DNA of 64,000 bases from Vicia villosa (GCF_029867415.1 NC_081184.1:75676364-75740363), one strand, 5' to 3'; shown: positions 34,506 through 47,001, numbered from the stretch's first letter. Translations and numbers: made by a program. Notes: generated by a model from the letters alone, not told the origin.

Positions 34506-37500
34506 ATGGCTTCATCTTCAAATGTTCTTCAACCCGCTTTGAAGCTCCAATCAACAACACGTTCTGGGGAACGAGAGTTCGTTCCAAACCCTAACACTGA
34601 AGAAATACGCGCAATCTACGCTTCCCAGGTAATCATACCTTTTGATCTTTCTGGAAAAACTCTTGCTTTTATGGGTCCGTTACCGAGTGAAAGTATCCAA
34701 TCTGTGAATAAATTTTTCCCTGCTTATTACAAGACTAGACCATTAGTTAGCAAAGTTAGGATAGATGAAGACGGTCGTTCTCCTTTAGGCAAATCTGCTA
34801 ATGTAGAGAAAACTTCAACTGCAACCCCTTTAGCTTTAGCCAAAATTAGGTTAAACTATATGACCAATTTTGTAAAAGTTTTTAGGTCATTTCCTTTAGC
34901 CAAAGATCCTGATTTGTATTATGCTTGGCTAGAAAAGGTAGAGAAACAAAAAGGATCCTTTTGGAAATCGTTAGGGATATACGATTTGATCCAACTGTCA
35001 AAAACAGGTTTAGAATACAACCAACCCATGTTAGTAGCAGCGGTTCATTTCTGGGATGCTTCTCACAATACCTTCCATCTTCCCTGTGGAATGGTTACCC
35101 CCACGCTTTTTGATGTGGCTGCTATTACGGGACTTCGACCAACTGGCGAAACCTTTGATCCCAATGACATGGATAATGACACTATAGGTTTCAACGATTC
35201 GCAAGTTACTTACACGGCATTCATCCAGAAACACCATATTACCACCGAAACGACAGTATCTGACGAAGAGCATATTGCTTTTCTAGCATTATGGCTCTCA
35301 CGGTGCGCCTTCTGCTCAAGATCTATCCAGGTTGCAAAGAGGTACCTTTGCATGGCTAATCAGTTGCATGCTGGTAGAAAACTCAACCTCAGCCAACTAC
35401 TTCTAGGGTCTCTTTACGAAAACCTTAGTGAAGCTGCGAATCTTACCAAGAATTTCAAATCTGGCAATTTACTTTATGCTGGTCCTTTTTGGTTATTGCA
35501 ACTGTGGCTCAATGCCACATTCAAAACTTATCTTCCTTTTTGAGGAGATGTCAATGAGGAAGATAGCACAATCAAAAATCGAACTATAGAAGGGACCAGG
35601 TTAGCTTACCTAACTCCAAAAGAGGAAATGGGAAAGCTTCATGAACATTTCTTGGCGTATTCAATGATGTTTGCTCGGCGTGATCAGTTCGATCCTTCCA
35701 TGGCCCCATTTGTACACAGAATAATAGGTCCTGAATGGTTTACTCGAAAATTTCCACCAACATCTCAAGATCAGCAAACTGAATCCATGGAAATTTGGAA
35801 AGCCTTCTTGACTCCAAGATTATTTTCCCACCGTCTTCGACCATCAAAGGGTCAATGTATCCTCATGTGTTATCAACCAAATTTGGTCTCGAGGCAGTTT
35901 GGGCTAACTCAAATAACACCCAAGTGCTTATATGAGAAAAGGAACCATATGTGTTTCCACACTTTGTATTTGACTGAAGAAGAATGTGAACAAAAAATCG
36001 ACAAATACGTTGACGTCACCAATCTTTCTCCTATTCCTTTTGAACCCTCTTTTTACTCTACACCAGATTTCCATCAATGGTGGACAGAGTATTATAGCTC
36101 TCAAATTTTTGATGCTGATAGCCTTGCTCAAGAACTAACCGCAGCTTTCACTGATGTGCAGGAGAACTTCAAAAAAGGTACTTCAACTCATATTAAAGAA
36201 ACCCAAGCTTTTCAAAAATTCTTTGAAACTATCTATAGGCCTGATGATCTTAGTCGGACCGTTCGTGAGGCTGCAGTCGCTTTGCGCGAAAAGTTTTCCA
36301 CCAAACTAAATAAATTGAAATTGCCCTCGTATGTTCGACCAGAACTACGTTATGAAGTGGCTTTCAAACTTCATCCTCCAAAATTCCCTCCACTACCAAG
36401 TGCTGATTTTGGTGTGGCTCTAAGTCCTCCTTTCCCAGACTGGTTTGTGTGTGGGAATGCCCTCAAAATTCTTCGAGAGAGTACTAAAAAACGCGCTGAA
36501 CGAGTGGTCCCGACTAAGCATACCTTGGATACTTTCAAAGGACATCTTCATATAGATCTTAAACATGTCCGTGTCCTGACTCCAATACCTGAAGGTTTGA
36601 ATTAAGATAATCTTTTTCGACTGACTTTTCTTTTCTTTTACTGATATACTGATTTCAGTCTCAACTACAGCTGTTGCACGAAGGAGGAAGATTAAAGAAG
36701 CTTCTGCCCCAAAAGAGTCTGAGACATCTAAAAGCGACAAACCAAACGAAAGTGATTCGATCGTCACGGATAAGAAGCCCACAGTAAATACTTATCTCAT
36801 ACTCTAAATCTTGTACAATTCTGTGATTGGTACTCATCTTTCTCATCTTTCACTTGCCAGAGCTCGAAACCCCCAACGGGTTCGAAGCGTAAAGCTTCTT
36901 CGACCAATGCCTCAGATGGTGAAGACAAATCTCCTCCTCAAACTAGACAAGGACAGAAAAAGAAACACAAAGCTGTTACCCCTTCAAGAAAAGGGAAAAA
37001 GGCAAGTCCTTCAAAAGCTGCTTCTCCTGGCAATAAGGCGTCTTCTGAAGAGTCTCCTTTGAAGACTGCCAGCAATGCTCTTGTTTTGGAAAGTCATAAC
37101 TCAAGCCCAGACAATAATCCACCCAAGGTATCTTGCGTTTGTCTTACACATTATCTTGTAATTTTAACTAACTAATTGCACTGGCATTTTACCTTGTTAT
37201 TGCAGGATGATGCTGGCACTGCTACTTCTGGTTTCAAAGACCCTGGCCTCACCATTGATGTTGATAAACTTTATGGTAATTGTTAAATTTCATCTTTCGT
37301 CAATTAAAACTTTCGAAGGCTTAACCTCACGATTAACTTGGCTTCGTTCGAAACAGATACTTCTCAAGCTAGAACCCATGTTCTCTCACCAGTCTTCGAA
37401 GACGTTAGGCCAATTGCCACTATATTGCCTAATGAGCCAATCGAAGAAAGCCAATCTACTGACGAATCCCCACCTACTCATCAAGGCAAAGATTTGGAAG

Positions 37501-38435
37501 AGGATCATCCATTCTCCGGCAGCGACAATGTGAACCAACAATCACATGGCAACGAAGATTCTGCATCGGAGAAAGATACCATGGAGGAGATTTCTCAACC
37601 AGAAAGACCAATCTCTCAAGGAACTTCGACTCCCGATGTAGAAACTATTCCTGAGACAACTTCGACGCCTGCTCCTACGAAGCCTACTCCTTCGGAGCTT
37701 GAACAACTTAAACAAACTGATCCTCTTGGGTTCCTAAGGGCTATCATGAATGTGAATACTTCTTCACTTTCGGAGCCTGATGTCTCTCCAGCTGTAACTG
37801 CAGATTCTAGTAACAAGGAAGATACTCCTAATCTTCTTAGACAGATAAAAGAGAGATTCTTTGGGGTCAATCTTGTAGATGTTCTCAACCGGGACCCTGT
37901 TAAAAGTTATAACTTAAATCAACTTTTAATGAAAGTAGATTTGCTTCAAGTTTCCCCAGAAGTCTCAGAGATGATTGTTCTGCTAGGCTCTCTCCTTGAA
38001 CAACTCCAAGCTGACATTCTTCGAAAGCAAAACGTCGAGAAAGAATTATCTGAGATAGTGGCCTCTCATGACTCTTCATGGAATTCTGCTGTGGAAGCCA
38101 CAAAACAAGGTGAAGCCCTCAAGCTTAAACATTCGGCGAATCAAAAAGCCATTGATGAATATGAGAAGAAAATCAGCTCCTGGAAACAAGAAATAAAAAT
38201 GCTCGAGGGCAAGATAAAGGAAGCTGAAAGTAGCCAAGCAGCCCTCCAAAAATCTAACCAACAAGATTTGCTCGAAGTGGTGCAGTCAGGAATCAGACAT
38301 TTCGAGACTGCACAGAAGTTAGTGCCAGAGATCGAAAAGTTGAAGAAACAAAGGGCACTAATTGAACTTCGAATGTCCTCATGGGAAACTCAATATCTGA
38401 AGATCAAAAAGGATCTCCCTGAGGACTTTAGCTAG
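34506..38435 (+). pseudogene. Plant mobile domain (PMD) gene, five exons, antisense to gag-pol
   Basis: Exons 34506-36594, 36659-36783, 36861-37127, 37206-37275 and 37357-38435. Introns are 64, 77, 78 and 81 nt, all GT…AG. Phases match and the spliced frame stays open for about 1,209 codons except one TGA at 35541-35543. The start is ATGGC, a good plant context. N-terminal PMD motifs: 'FWKSLGIYDLIQLS' (about residue 157), 'LVAAVHFWD', 'CGMVTPTLFDVAAITGL'. Exon 3 is Lys/Arg-rich (SKRKAS, KKKHK), a possible nuclear signal. Exon 5 ends in a long coiled-coil-like segment (EKKISSWKQEIKMLEGKI). PMD proteins are known in hosts (MAIN family) and inside Ty3/gypsy and Mutator-like elements. The role within elements is unknown. 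Confidence 0.85.
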
Positions 38436-38871
38436 ATGTCTTCAATCTTGTTTCATTTGTTGGATTTTTATTTTGTAATCGAGACATATAATATTTGTAC
38501 GCCTGACTCCCATTTCTATCTATAATATTTGCTTGCATTAATTTTAACAAATCTTTCAATTTTCTGCCAAATATATCTTTAGATTTCCTACAGTGCTTTT
38601 ATTAAATACAACATGTAGAACCTGAACATCCTTCGCAGCACTCTTGCCTCTAGACTTGACGTTTCCACTTCTTCTAGCCATAATCATTATTAAAAGTGAC
38701 GTCATTTTCTCCAAAACGTCGGTTTTTAAGACGTGCGTGCACCAGTTTAATGATTACTTCTCAACTTCCAAGGGCGGGAAACGGCGGAGGCCATAACTTC
38801 TTACTTTGAAAAACGAACCGCAGTCTAATCACTCATTAAAAATGTAAAACCAACCTTCAGTATTCTCCTTC
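38436..38871 (+). other. Intergenic region between the two antisense genes
   Basis: Holds the 3' end of the PMD gene (TTTTGTAATCG… near 38470 may be 3' UTR) and the upstream promoter of the second gene. No ORF is recognised. Confidence 0.4.
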
Positions 38872-38880
38872 TATATAAAG
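38872..38880 (+). promoter_or_regulatory. TATA box of the second antisense gene
   Basis: TATATAAAG lies 108 bp before the ATG at 38988, followed by a pyrimidine-rich leader (TTCTTCATTCAAG). The spacing is almost the same as for the PMD gene. Confidence 0.65.
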
Positions 38881-38987
38881 GGTTCCATATCACTTTTATT
38901 TCTTCATTCAAGTATTTCTTCCCAAACCAGAACACAGAAAAAAGAGAAAACACAACTCTTTCCTCTCAAACACCATTTTTCCCTGAA

Positions 38988-39722
38988 ATGGCTGGAATTC
39001 TCTCCTTTAACGATCTCAAAGCTCTCATCAAGGGTGAGTTCAGACTTGATGAGGATGAACTCGTTCGTCATTTCATTAACATTGAAAATCTCTTTGCTAA
39101 TCAGGAACTGAACTTCTACTTTGAGGAAGTCCTGGAGGGTGCCATCTACCCTAATATGGTGGCATAGTTTTGGATGAATGCGTCTTTACGCATGGACCCT
39201 GAAGGTAGAGCCACCATTGATTCATCCGTTCGACATGCTCACCTTAGCATTACCCCCACCACTATTGCCAATCTCATAAGATGCAATAACTCCGGAGCAA
39301 CTTTTGATGATAATGTTCTCAGCATGACTACTCATATCATGTTGAGAACACTCATGGATAGTGATCGCTACAGCGCACAAACCATCAGGATTTGGCACCA
39401 AATGCTCGTAGGCAACTTTCAACCTCGGGTGATTGATGAGAATAACATCATGGTTGAAGATCTGGAGTTTATTCTCTGTGGTATTCGGGGAAGAAAGATT
39501 AACATACCTTTGATGATCTTCAAAGGTCTTGTCAAAGCTGTTGCTATCGGCGTGGACCGTCGAGAAAGTGTAACTTGTCTTCCATACGGGAGACTCCTTA
39601 GTTACATTTTTCTCAAGAAAGGCGTAGTGAGAAGAATGCGTGATTCTGGGGCTAGGGACATGTTCGAAGCTGAACCTGTTCCTGTGCTATCTCTGGACAG
39701 TCTAGACGCCAGAATTAACTAG
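38988..39722 (+). pseudogene. Second antisense ORF, plant transposon protein-like domain
   Basis: ATG at 38988 (MAGILSFNDLKAL…) in ATGGC context. One TAG at 39165-39167, then open to the stop at 39720-39722; 244 codons in all. Landmarks in order are 'AIYPNMVA', FW, 'LSITPTTIANLI', 'IWHQMLVGNF', 'INIPLMIFKGL' and 'LPYGRLLSYIF'. The SIRE/Maximus extra ORF at 20084-22480 shows the same order ('IYPALVKDFW', 'VITEKLIRKLY', 'VWAEIILGSL', 'LNISNILFQNL', 'LPRTAVPFARMI'). I therefore assign both to one domain family. Here it lacks the long Pro-rich and coiled-coil tail. It converges on pol with a 237-bp gap. Function unknown. Confidence 0.75.
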
Positions 39723-39959
39723 CGAGTCTAGGTTTAATCTTTTTATATGTCTATGCCTTCCTCTTTTTTTGTAATCTCAGATCCTATTTCTGGATCTTTT
39801 TGTAATGAAATGTATTCCCATGCTTGCAATGAAAAGAATATTTTGGTGTTTTGATTTTTCTTTCCATAATTCTTTCTGATTCTAAAGCCATTTTGATCAA
39901 TGTGAAGTATATTTTGACACATGCCTGACCATTTTGGCTTTTCATAGTACTTTGAGTGT

Positions 39960-42900
39960 CTACGTCTTTGCAATCTTTACTTCATGCATGCTAGGTTTAT
40001 ATCTCTTCAAGTATTTCCCGTTCACTCTTAAGATCCTGCGATCTTCTGCTAACTCTTCAATTTCGTAGGCATTGTTCGAGAATACTTTTAAGATTCGAAA
40101 GGGTCCTTCCCAATGTGGGGACCATTTACCAAGTGCCTGATTCTTTCGATCTATAGGTAGAATAAATTTCCAAACCAGATCATTATTAACAAAAGTTTTA
40201 CCTTTCACCTTTTTGTTATATGCTCTGGACACTCTTTCCTTTTGCCGCTTTATCATTTCCAATGCTCGAAGCCTGTCTTCGTCCAAATCTACTAACTCGT
40301 TCATCATTAATTCCCAGTATACGTTGGGAGGAATGTCTGCTTGTCTTTGTATTCTTACTGATTGCAAACATATCTCAATTGGAAGTACTGCGTCATGTCC
40401 AAACGTTAACTGAAAAGGAGTTGTATTTGTGGCTTCTTTTGGAGATGTTCGACAAGCCCAAAGTGCCTGATCTAAAGTCTTATGCCAATTCTTGGGTTTC
40501 TTTCCTACATGTTTCTTAATAAGGCCGATTATTACTTTATTTGCTGCTTCAACCTGGCCATTTGCTTGAGCATAATAAGGTGTAGAAGTAAATAACTTGA
40601 AACCTATTTCTCTGGCAAAGTCTTGCATTTTTCGTCCAGTAAAGACTGATCCCTGATCCGTTGTTATGCTTTCTGGGATTCCAAACCTATATATAATATG
40701 TTTTTGAATAAACTCAATCACAGCCTCTTGATCCACATTTGCCAGTGGTATTGCTTCGACCCATTTTGTGAAATAGTCTATGCCCACCAAAATGTATCTT
40801 TGACCTTTAGAGGACTTGGGGTGAATTTCTCCAATCAAATCCAGTGCCCATCCCCTAAAAGGCCATGGTTTTACTATCGTACTTAGTTCGTTTGCTGGGG
40901 CGTGTTGGATACCTGCGTGTTCTTGGCATTCTTGGCACCCTTTTGCAAATTCTATGCAATCTTTTAACATCGAAGGCCAATACATCCCATATCGAAACAA
41001 AAGCCATTTCATTTTGTGCCCTGCTTGATGTGCACCACATGCCCCACTATGTACGTTCGACAGAGCCAAATATGCTTCTGCTTCTCCCAAGCATTTTAAC
41101 AATACCCCTTCAGGAGTTTTCTTGAACAATTCATTTCCCATCAAATAATATGACAGGGCTCTATACTTGATTTTTCTGTCTGTATCCGTCGAAGGATTTT
41201 TCAGATAGTTAATAATTGGACTCCTCCAATCTGTGTCTGTTAATGAATCTATATTCAGTACCTCGAATTGTTCTTTGTTGGCATAACCCAGTCGTGAGTT
41301 CTCCAGATCACTTGGCGAAAGTTTAGTAAACATTGCTCTTCCTCTTACTTCAATCAATTCTTCCAACTTTTCTTTTGATACTTTATAACCTGAGGCTAAT
41401 TGTGCCAAGTCGTTTGCTTCCTGGTTATTCACTCTTGATACGTGTTTTAATTCCACATATTCAAATTTCTTGAGTAGCCTATTTGCAATAACAAAATACA
41501 TGATCAAATTCTCTTTGATACACTTGTACTCTTTTGTCAATTGCTTGATGACCAATTCGGAGTCTCCTTTAATTTCGACTCTGGTTGCCCCCAATTCTAA
41601 CAAAGCCTCAAGTCCAGCAATCAATGCTTCATATTCAGCTTCATTATTGGAGCATAATGGACCTTCAATTTTATACTTGAGCTTTGTTGGAATTCCGTCA
41701 GGAGAAATTATCAATATTCCAACACCAGTACCCTCTCTATGTGTTGAACCATCGAAATATAACTTCCAAGGTTTCAAATCCACATAATGCTGATGATTCT
41801 CAACCACCGCATGGTCAACAATGAAATCTGACACAATTTGACCTTTCATTGCCTTGAGAGGCTGAAATATTAATGAATATTCAGTAAGGGCTAAAGCCCA
41901 CTTGCCAATCCGACTGTGTAGTATTGGCTTAGATAACATGTGTTTAATAACATCACAATGAGATGAAACGTAGACGTCAACTGGCTTTATATAATACTTA
42001 AGTTTGATACAAGAGAAATACAAACAAAGGCAGAGTTTTTCTATATCAGTATATCTAGTCTCTGCATCATTGAGTACTCTACTTAAGTAATAAATGGCTC
42101 TTTCGATGGCGTTCTCATCTTCTTGGGCTAACATGCTGCCTATTGTTTTATCTGATGCTGAGATATACAGGCGCATGTGCTTCTTCCCATTCGGGGGAAT
42201 GAGAATTGGTGGACACGTCAAGTATTGCTTTATTTGATCGAAAGCTTCTTGATGTTCTGCACTCCATTCGAACTTTCCTTGCTTAAGCCGTAATAGGGGC
42301 GAGAAAGCTTGGGTGCGTCCACTTAAGTTAGAGATAAATCTTCTCAAGAAATTTATCTTACCCAATAAAGACTGCAATTCTTTCTTCGTGGATGGAGACT
42401 TGGTTTCCATAATGGCTTTTGTCTTGTTTTGGTTGATTTCTATACCTTTTTTGTGGACTACGAAACCCAAGAAATCACCTGCCTGCACAAAGAAAGCACA
42501 TTTAAGGGGATTCATCTTCAAGCCATATTTCCTCATTCTTTCGAATGATTGGCTTAGATGATCGAGATGACTCATACCCGAGGTAGATTTTACCACGATG
42601 TCATCTATATACACTTGCATGAATGTTTCTATAAAGTCATGAAATATAGAATTCATTGCTCTTTGATAAGTTGCCCCAGCGTTTTTCAAACCAAAAGGCA
42701 TCACAATCCATTCGTAAGTGCCTATTGCTCCTGGGCAACGAAATGCTGTCTTGGATACATCATCTTCTGCTATAAAAATTTGATTGTATCCTGAATATCC
42801 ATCTAACATGCTCAAATACTCAAAACCTGCGGCTGCGTCTACTAGCATTTCTGCTACAGGCATAGGATACTCATCTTTAGGAGTAGCTGCATTAAGGTCA

Positions 42901-43673
42901 CGAAAGTCTATGCATACTCTTAATGAGCCATTCTTTTTAATTACAGGTACTATATTAGCGATCCACTCGACATACCTTGTAGTTCGGATAAATTTGCAAC
43001 GCAAGAGTCTTTCGACTTCTGTCTTAATCTTCGAGTGAATCTCTGGCGCGAATCTTCTGGGAGTTTGCTTTATTGGCTTCTTCCCTTCTTTTATTGGTAA
43101 TTTCAATTCGACTAAGTCTCTTCCGAGACCAGGCATCTCATCATAATCCCAAGCAAAACAATCTCTGTTGTCTTTCAACATTTTGATGATCGTTGCTTTC
43201 AACTCAGGCTCTAGTTTCGCGCTGATGTATGTTATTCTCTTTTGATCATTGTCTCCAAGATTTACTTCTTCAAGAGGATCTTGGGCCAACATCTTTATGT
43301 TCGACGCCATTGGGTCTTTCTCGAATCCCAAAGGTTCTTCGTCGTATATTGCATCTAACCTCTGACTTGGTTCTTCTCTTATAATCTCTTCAACTGGAGT
43401 CGTGTCTTCAGGGAATTCGAAACTCGTACGTATCTCCAATTCTGTTGTTCCTTCCTTGATTGGAACTGTATCTATCTTTGTACTTGATAGTTCGGCTTCG
43501 AGAGCCGCCTTTCTTTTGTTCTCGGCCACATAGGCCGAAATCTTTTCGATGAACACAGACTCAGACATTATTACCGTCATCATCCCAGCCTGTTGGCCGT
43601 ACTGTCTGATAATTCTCCAATGGTGCTGGATCTGGTGGACCATCCATGATCTCCCTATCCCATTGGAATCCAT
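39960..43673 (-). CDS. Tat pol: RT, RNase H, second RNase H, integrase (open)
   Basis: Open for up to 1,237 codons. The likeliest start is the ATG at 43568, which overlaps the gag-protease stop (43563-43561). RT '[16 protein letters not shown]' and catalytic 'YIDDIVV' (about 355); classical RNase H ('[15 protein letters not shown]', about 500); a second RNase H of the type acquired by Tat elements ('[17 protein letters not shown]', '[13 protein letters not shown]', about 650-790); integrase zinc finger ('CQECQEHAG') and DDE core ('DLIGEIH', 'TDQGSVF', 'GQVEAANK'). All key acidic residues are visible. It would be translated from the genomic RNA and could in principle be active, but gag-protease upstream is split. 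Confidence 0.93.
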   Translation of the reverse strand: MDSNGIGRSWMVHQIQHHWRIIRQYGQQAGMMTVIMSESVFIEKISAYVAENKRKAALEAELSSTKIDTVPIKEGTTELEIRTSFEFPEDTTPVEEIIREEPSQRLDAIYDEEPLGFEKDPMASNIKMLAQDPLEEVNLGDNDQKRITYISAKLEPELKATIIKMLKDNRDCFAWDYDEMPGLGRDLVELKLPIKEGKKPIKQTPRRFAPEIHSKIKTEVERLLRCKFIRTTRYVEWIANIVPVIKKNGSLRVCIDFRDLNAATPKDEYPMPVAEMLVDAAAGFEYLSMLDGYSGYNQIFIAEDDVSKTAFRCPGAIGTYEWIVMPFGLKNAGATYQRAMNSIFHDFIETFMQVYIDDIVVKSTSGMSHLDHLSQSFERMRKYGLKMNPLKCAFFVQAGDFLGFVVHKKGIEINQNKTKAIMETKSPSTKKELQSLLGKINFLRRFISNLSGRTQAFSPLLRLKQGKFEWSAEHQEAFDQIKQYLTCPPILIPPNGKKHMRLYISASDKTIGSMLAQEDENAIERAIYYLSRVLNDAETRYTDIEKLCLCLYFSCIKLKYYIKPVDVYVSSHCDVIKHMLSKPILHSRIGKWALALTEYSLIFQPLKAMKGQIVSDFIVDHAVVENHQHYVDLKPWKLYFDGSTHREGTGVGILIISPDGIPTKLKYKIEGPLCSNNEAEYEALIAGLEALLELGATRVEIKGDSELVIKQLTKEYKCIKENLIMYFVIANRLLKKFEYVELKHVSRVNNQEANDLAQLASGYKVSKEKLEELIEVRGRAMFTKLSPSDLENSRLGYANKEQFEVLNIDSLTDTDWRSPIINYLKNPSTDTDRKIKYRALSYYLMGNELFKKTPEGVLLKCLGEAEAYLALSNVHSGACGAHQAGHKMKWLLFRYGMYWPSMLKDCIEFAKGCQECQEHAGIQHAPANELSTIVKPWPFRGWALDLIGEIHPKSSKGQRYILVGIDYFTKWVEAIPLANVDQEAVIEFIQKHIIYRFGIPESITTDQGSVFTGRKMQDFAREIGFKLFTSTPYYAQANGQVEAANKVIIGLIKKHVGKKPKNWHKTLDQALWACRTSPKEATNTTPFQLTFGHDAVLPIEICLQSVRIQRQADIPPNVYWELMMNELVDLDEDRLRALEMIKRQKERVSRAYNKKVKGKTFVNNDLVWKFILPIDRKNQALGKWSPHWEGPFRILKVFSNNAYEIEELAEDRRILRVNGKYLKRYKPSMHEVKIAKT

Positions 43674-45489
43674 TTGGATGCAAAGTCAAATAGTACAATG
43701 CATTTCTATTTGGAGCATACATCTCTTCAGCAGCATGACAAGGACCTATGTTTGCCAGGTTCCTATCGAAGTTGGTTCTATTTACCTGGTTGACTTCAGC
43801 CATGTAATAACTCTGATCACCTTCGATATTCTCCACTATACCATCTTCTCTCCAAATCGTCACCCTCTGATGCATTGTTGAGGGTACAGCTGCTACACCA
43901 TGAATCCATTCTCTACCAAGCAAAAGGTTGTAGTTTGCTTTTGCTGGTATAACCATAAACATGGTTGGCCTCGTAACTGAGCCTACTGTCAAATTGACTT
44001 GAACAACTCCCAGTGTTTGTCCTATTTTGCCTTCATAATTAGATAAGACCATGTTATGTGGCCTTATATCTGTATCGAACATACCAATTCTTTTCAGCAT
44101 ATATTGAAGCATTAGGTTCACTGCTGCTCCTCCATCAACTAAGACTTTATTAATACCAACATTCTCAATCTTCGCCCTGATGTAAAGTGGCTTCAAATGG
44201 TTTCGCATACCCTCATCTGGTCTTTCGAAGAAAGCATTCTGTTCTTCTACTGCACCATTATTCAGCACATAGTAACACACAGGTCTGTGTTTTGTCATTT
44301 CTTCGATATCAGCCTCTTCGCAGTCTTCTACTTCAACTTCCTGGTTAAACTCGTGAGGGAGTACAGATACCACATTACAATTAAGATTTATGGATGACAC
44401 TCCATCGGAATCAAAATCATTTGTCATTCTATCCTCTTCTTTCCAGGAATTTGAACGCATCTTCTCTTCTTCATCTAAGAGTTTCTCAGCTTCGAACAAC
44501 CTGCGTTCCACCGAAGGTTTGTTTAACTTTGCCCCCTGGTATGAGACTTGGTTGCTACTAGATTCTCCAACTTCTCTTGGCCTGTATTCCTTCTGAGACT
44601 TTTTTATCCTCTGATGCCTTCTCCACTGGGATCGAGACATAGGATTTTTTCCCTTATAATTCTCCAATCGATTCACCTCTCGATTTGATCTTTGAAATTG
44701 TTTCCTATATGCCATTGCAGTTCTTCCTCCTTGGTCCCAGCTTCGCCATTTGTTGGTTCTTGCATCAGCTTGTATCCACCTATCCCTGGGTGCATTCGCA
44801 GGGACTTTGAAAGTCACTCTTCGAGCTCTAGGGTGTGGACTATCAGGCCTCTTTGTCGGAGTCCATATGTCGAAACCATAAAGGTTAGGACGCAGCCCCT
44901 GAGTTTCCCTACTCATATGGCAATATATGCGTTCGAATGATCGTGCGAGTCTTTCATCATAGACTGCCCCACATCTGGGACACAGAGCAACTTCAGTGTT
45001 TCCTTTGTGGCATCTGACCAAAAATCCTACCAAACTCTCATCCATCTTTGGATATAGTTGTAGCAGGGGATTTGGCTCTCTTCCTGGATGTTCCCATCTT
45101 TCGCGCCGAGCCCTCTCGAAGTTGGCTTCGACTCTTCGATTCAGCATGATCGAGCACCTTGGACACATCCATTGCTTACCACCGCTTCTCTCGTGACATT
45201 TCCAAAGATATTCTTTGAGGCTTTCAGTTTTTTGTGGAGCTTCGATGCCCCCATTTTTCCTTGTTAACCAAGTCTCTAATTCGCCAAACTCAGACACTGG
45301 GCATCTGGCACTGACCATGTTAACTGCTACTGGAGGAACTTCAGAGATTTGTATTTTCTGGAGTTTCATCCTGAGGTCTTCAGTGGCCTCGCTGCTTTCT
45401 TCCTTCGAGGCTTCAGTTATCTCTGCCTTGGAAGATTCTTCAACATCAGTTTTGAAGATTATGTCACCATTTAGGCTTTCAGTAGCCTG
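43561..45489 (-). pseudogene. Tat gag-protease ORF, C-terminal part (cut by insertion)
   Basis: About 640 codons after the insertion point. Two zinc-ribbon-like modules follow each other ('MCPRCSIMLNRR' near 45155 and 'LCPRCGAVYDE' near 44975, each preceded by a C-H pair), then basic and Glu-rich regions, then a retropepsin-like protease with 'VLVDGGAAVNLM' (about 44130), the DGG form usual in Tat elements rather than DSG. It ends at 43561, overlapping pol in another frame. The frame matches the upstream part at 51447-53662 once one GCCTG copy is counted, so a single ORF of about 1,379 codons existed before the insertion. The first 28 codons of the present ORF are LTR sequence. Confidence 0.88.
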
Positions 45490-47001
45490 TGAAATTCTGG
45501 TAAGACAGACCCCAGATGTCATATACGATGTTGTGACATCTGGTCTGTCATCAGCTTGGCTGAGGCAGTACATACATATCCCTCAATTATTTATTACATC
45601 TAACATCCAGAAGTCTGGAAGTGTTGGGATCCCATATCAGTTCAGTTAACATTAACAAATCTGCTTAGCAGAGATTCTGTGTTAGCACAGTCATTAAATC
45701 ACACACTGATGTCGTGCACGATGTTATGACATCCAAACTGAACTTACAAATAAACAATGCAGAAACATAAACAACACAACAGAATTGTTCACCCAGTTCG
45801 GTTCAATCAACCTACTCTGGGGGCATACCAAGCCAGGGATGAAGTCCACTATTAGCAGTATCAATTCAGAGCTAAACTCCCAGTTTACAACTCCTCACTT
45901 AATCACTACCCAATGACCCCTCTACCTAGGTTCTCCCTAGATATGGAATATCTCCATTCCACTCCCAATCATAGCAATGATGTCTAGCAGTCAACAACTC
46001 AGCCACTGCATCGACGGCTTAATTACCATCATTCAAAGCACACAAATAAACATATCTTAGAGTTGCTTCAAAGCTTCCTCCAAGCACACAACTCCACTCA
46101 TTGCTTTACAACTTCTGAGTGAATAAAACAAACCTCTTACCTACAGGCTTCGAGGCACAAATCAGTGACCTTCCCACAAACCGGGAGGTTCACCTACACG
46201 GCTAACCCTAATAGTTACATCTTTCTAAACGCCGGCTAGCTCACTAAACTAGGTTACAAAGTTTCCTATTTATAACCTATTCCCAACTGGACTTGGGCTT
46301 ACAATCACAACATTATTTGCTGTTACAAATCACAGAAAACTTTCTGCTAAAAACAAGGTCTTCAATCATAAGTTTCCTAATTTATCTTCATAATTGGAAA
46401 CTGCATAATTCTCCAATATTCTAATCTTGATTCTCTTGACCTTTAATCCTGCCACATAGGATTGCATAATATTCCAAAGAATATTCTGCATCTTTTAAAA
46501 CCAAAACTGAATCTTTATATTCCAGCTCAGCAGGCGCGTGACAGCTAAATATAACAGTAACTGCTGTCAAATACTGATGTCACAGAGCATGTCGTGACAT
46601 TCCATAGAACATCTTGATGCTGTACCTGTTCTGCATAAATCACAGCAAACAGTATTCTTCACTTCAATTCTCTGCTTCTCACATATCAGGATGCCAAAAA
46701 GACAGCCCATGATTTGTTCTATTACTGATGTACAATCAACACAATCTTTAGTTTCCCAAAATAAAGACTGAGATAAATAAGGAAACATCATAGAAATAGA
46801 ATAGAAAATGTAGCAGCTACTGCTGTCAAACACTGATGTCATGACGTCGAGCATGACATCCAACTCACAGCATGTATTAGCTTACACAACCAGAACCTGC
46901 ATAACCTTTAACACTACACACCACATGTCATGACCTTAGTCAAGACAACAGAATACACATGAATGTTTTACCACAAAATGCAGCCAATCAAAACATCTAC
47001 A
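45490..47001 (-). repeat. 3' LTR of non-autonomous copia element
   Basis: Minus strand TGTAGATGTTTTGATTGG … CTTACCAGAATTTCA. TATA box TATAAATAG at 46274-46266 (minus). Multiple 'GATGTCATGACATC'-like short inverted motifs occur (near 46580, 46838 and 46855). It is related to the LTR B at 7383. Confidence 0.95.

Noticed and set aside
35628..36605. A separate gene starting at the ATG at 35628
   Set aside because: It is in frame with the ORF from 34506 and separated only by the single TGA at 35541, so it is the same PMD exon.
34506..38435. An independent host PMD gene
   Set aside because: It lies wholly between the LTRs of one element with a perfect target duplication, so it belongs to the element, even though PMD genes also exist as host genes.
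45491..45573. The first 28 codons of the ORF starting at 45573 (MYCLSQADDR…)
   Set aside because: They are copia LTR sequence read in frame by chance into the Tat gag-protease ORF, not the native start.
46567..46863. A 98-codon ORF repeated exactly at 51012-51308
   Set aside because: Both lie in the two LTRs of the nested copia element and are identical because the LTRs are. No domain is seen.
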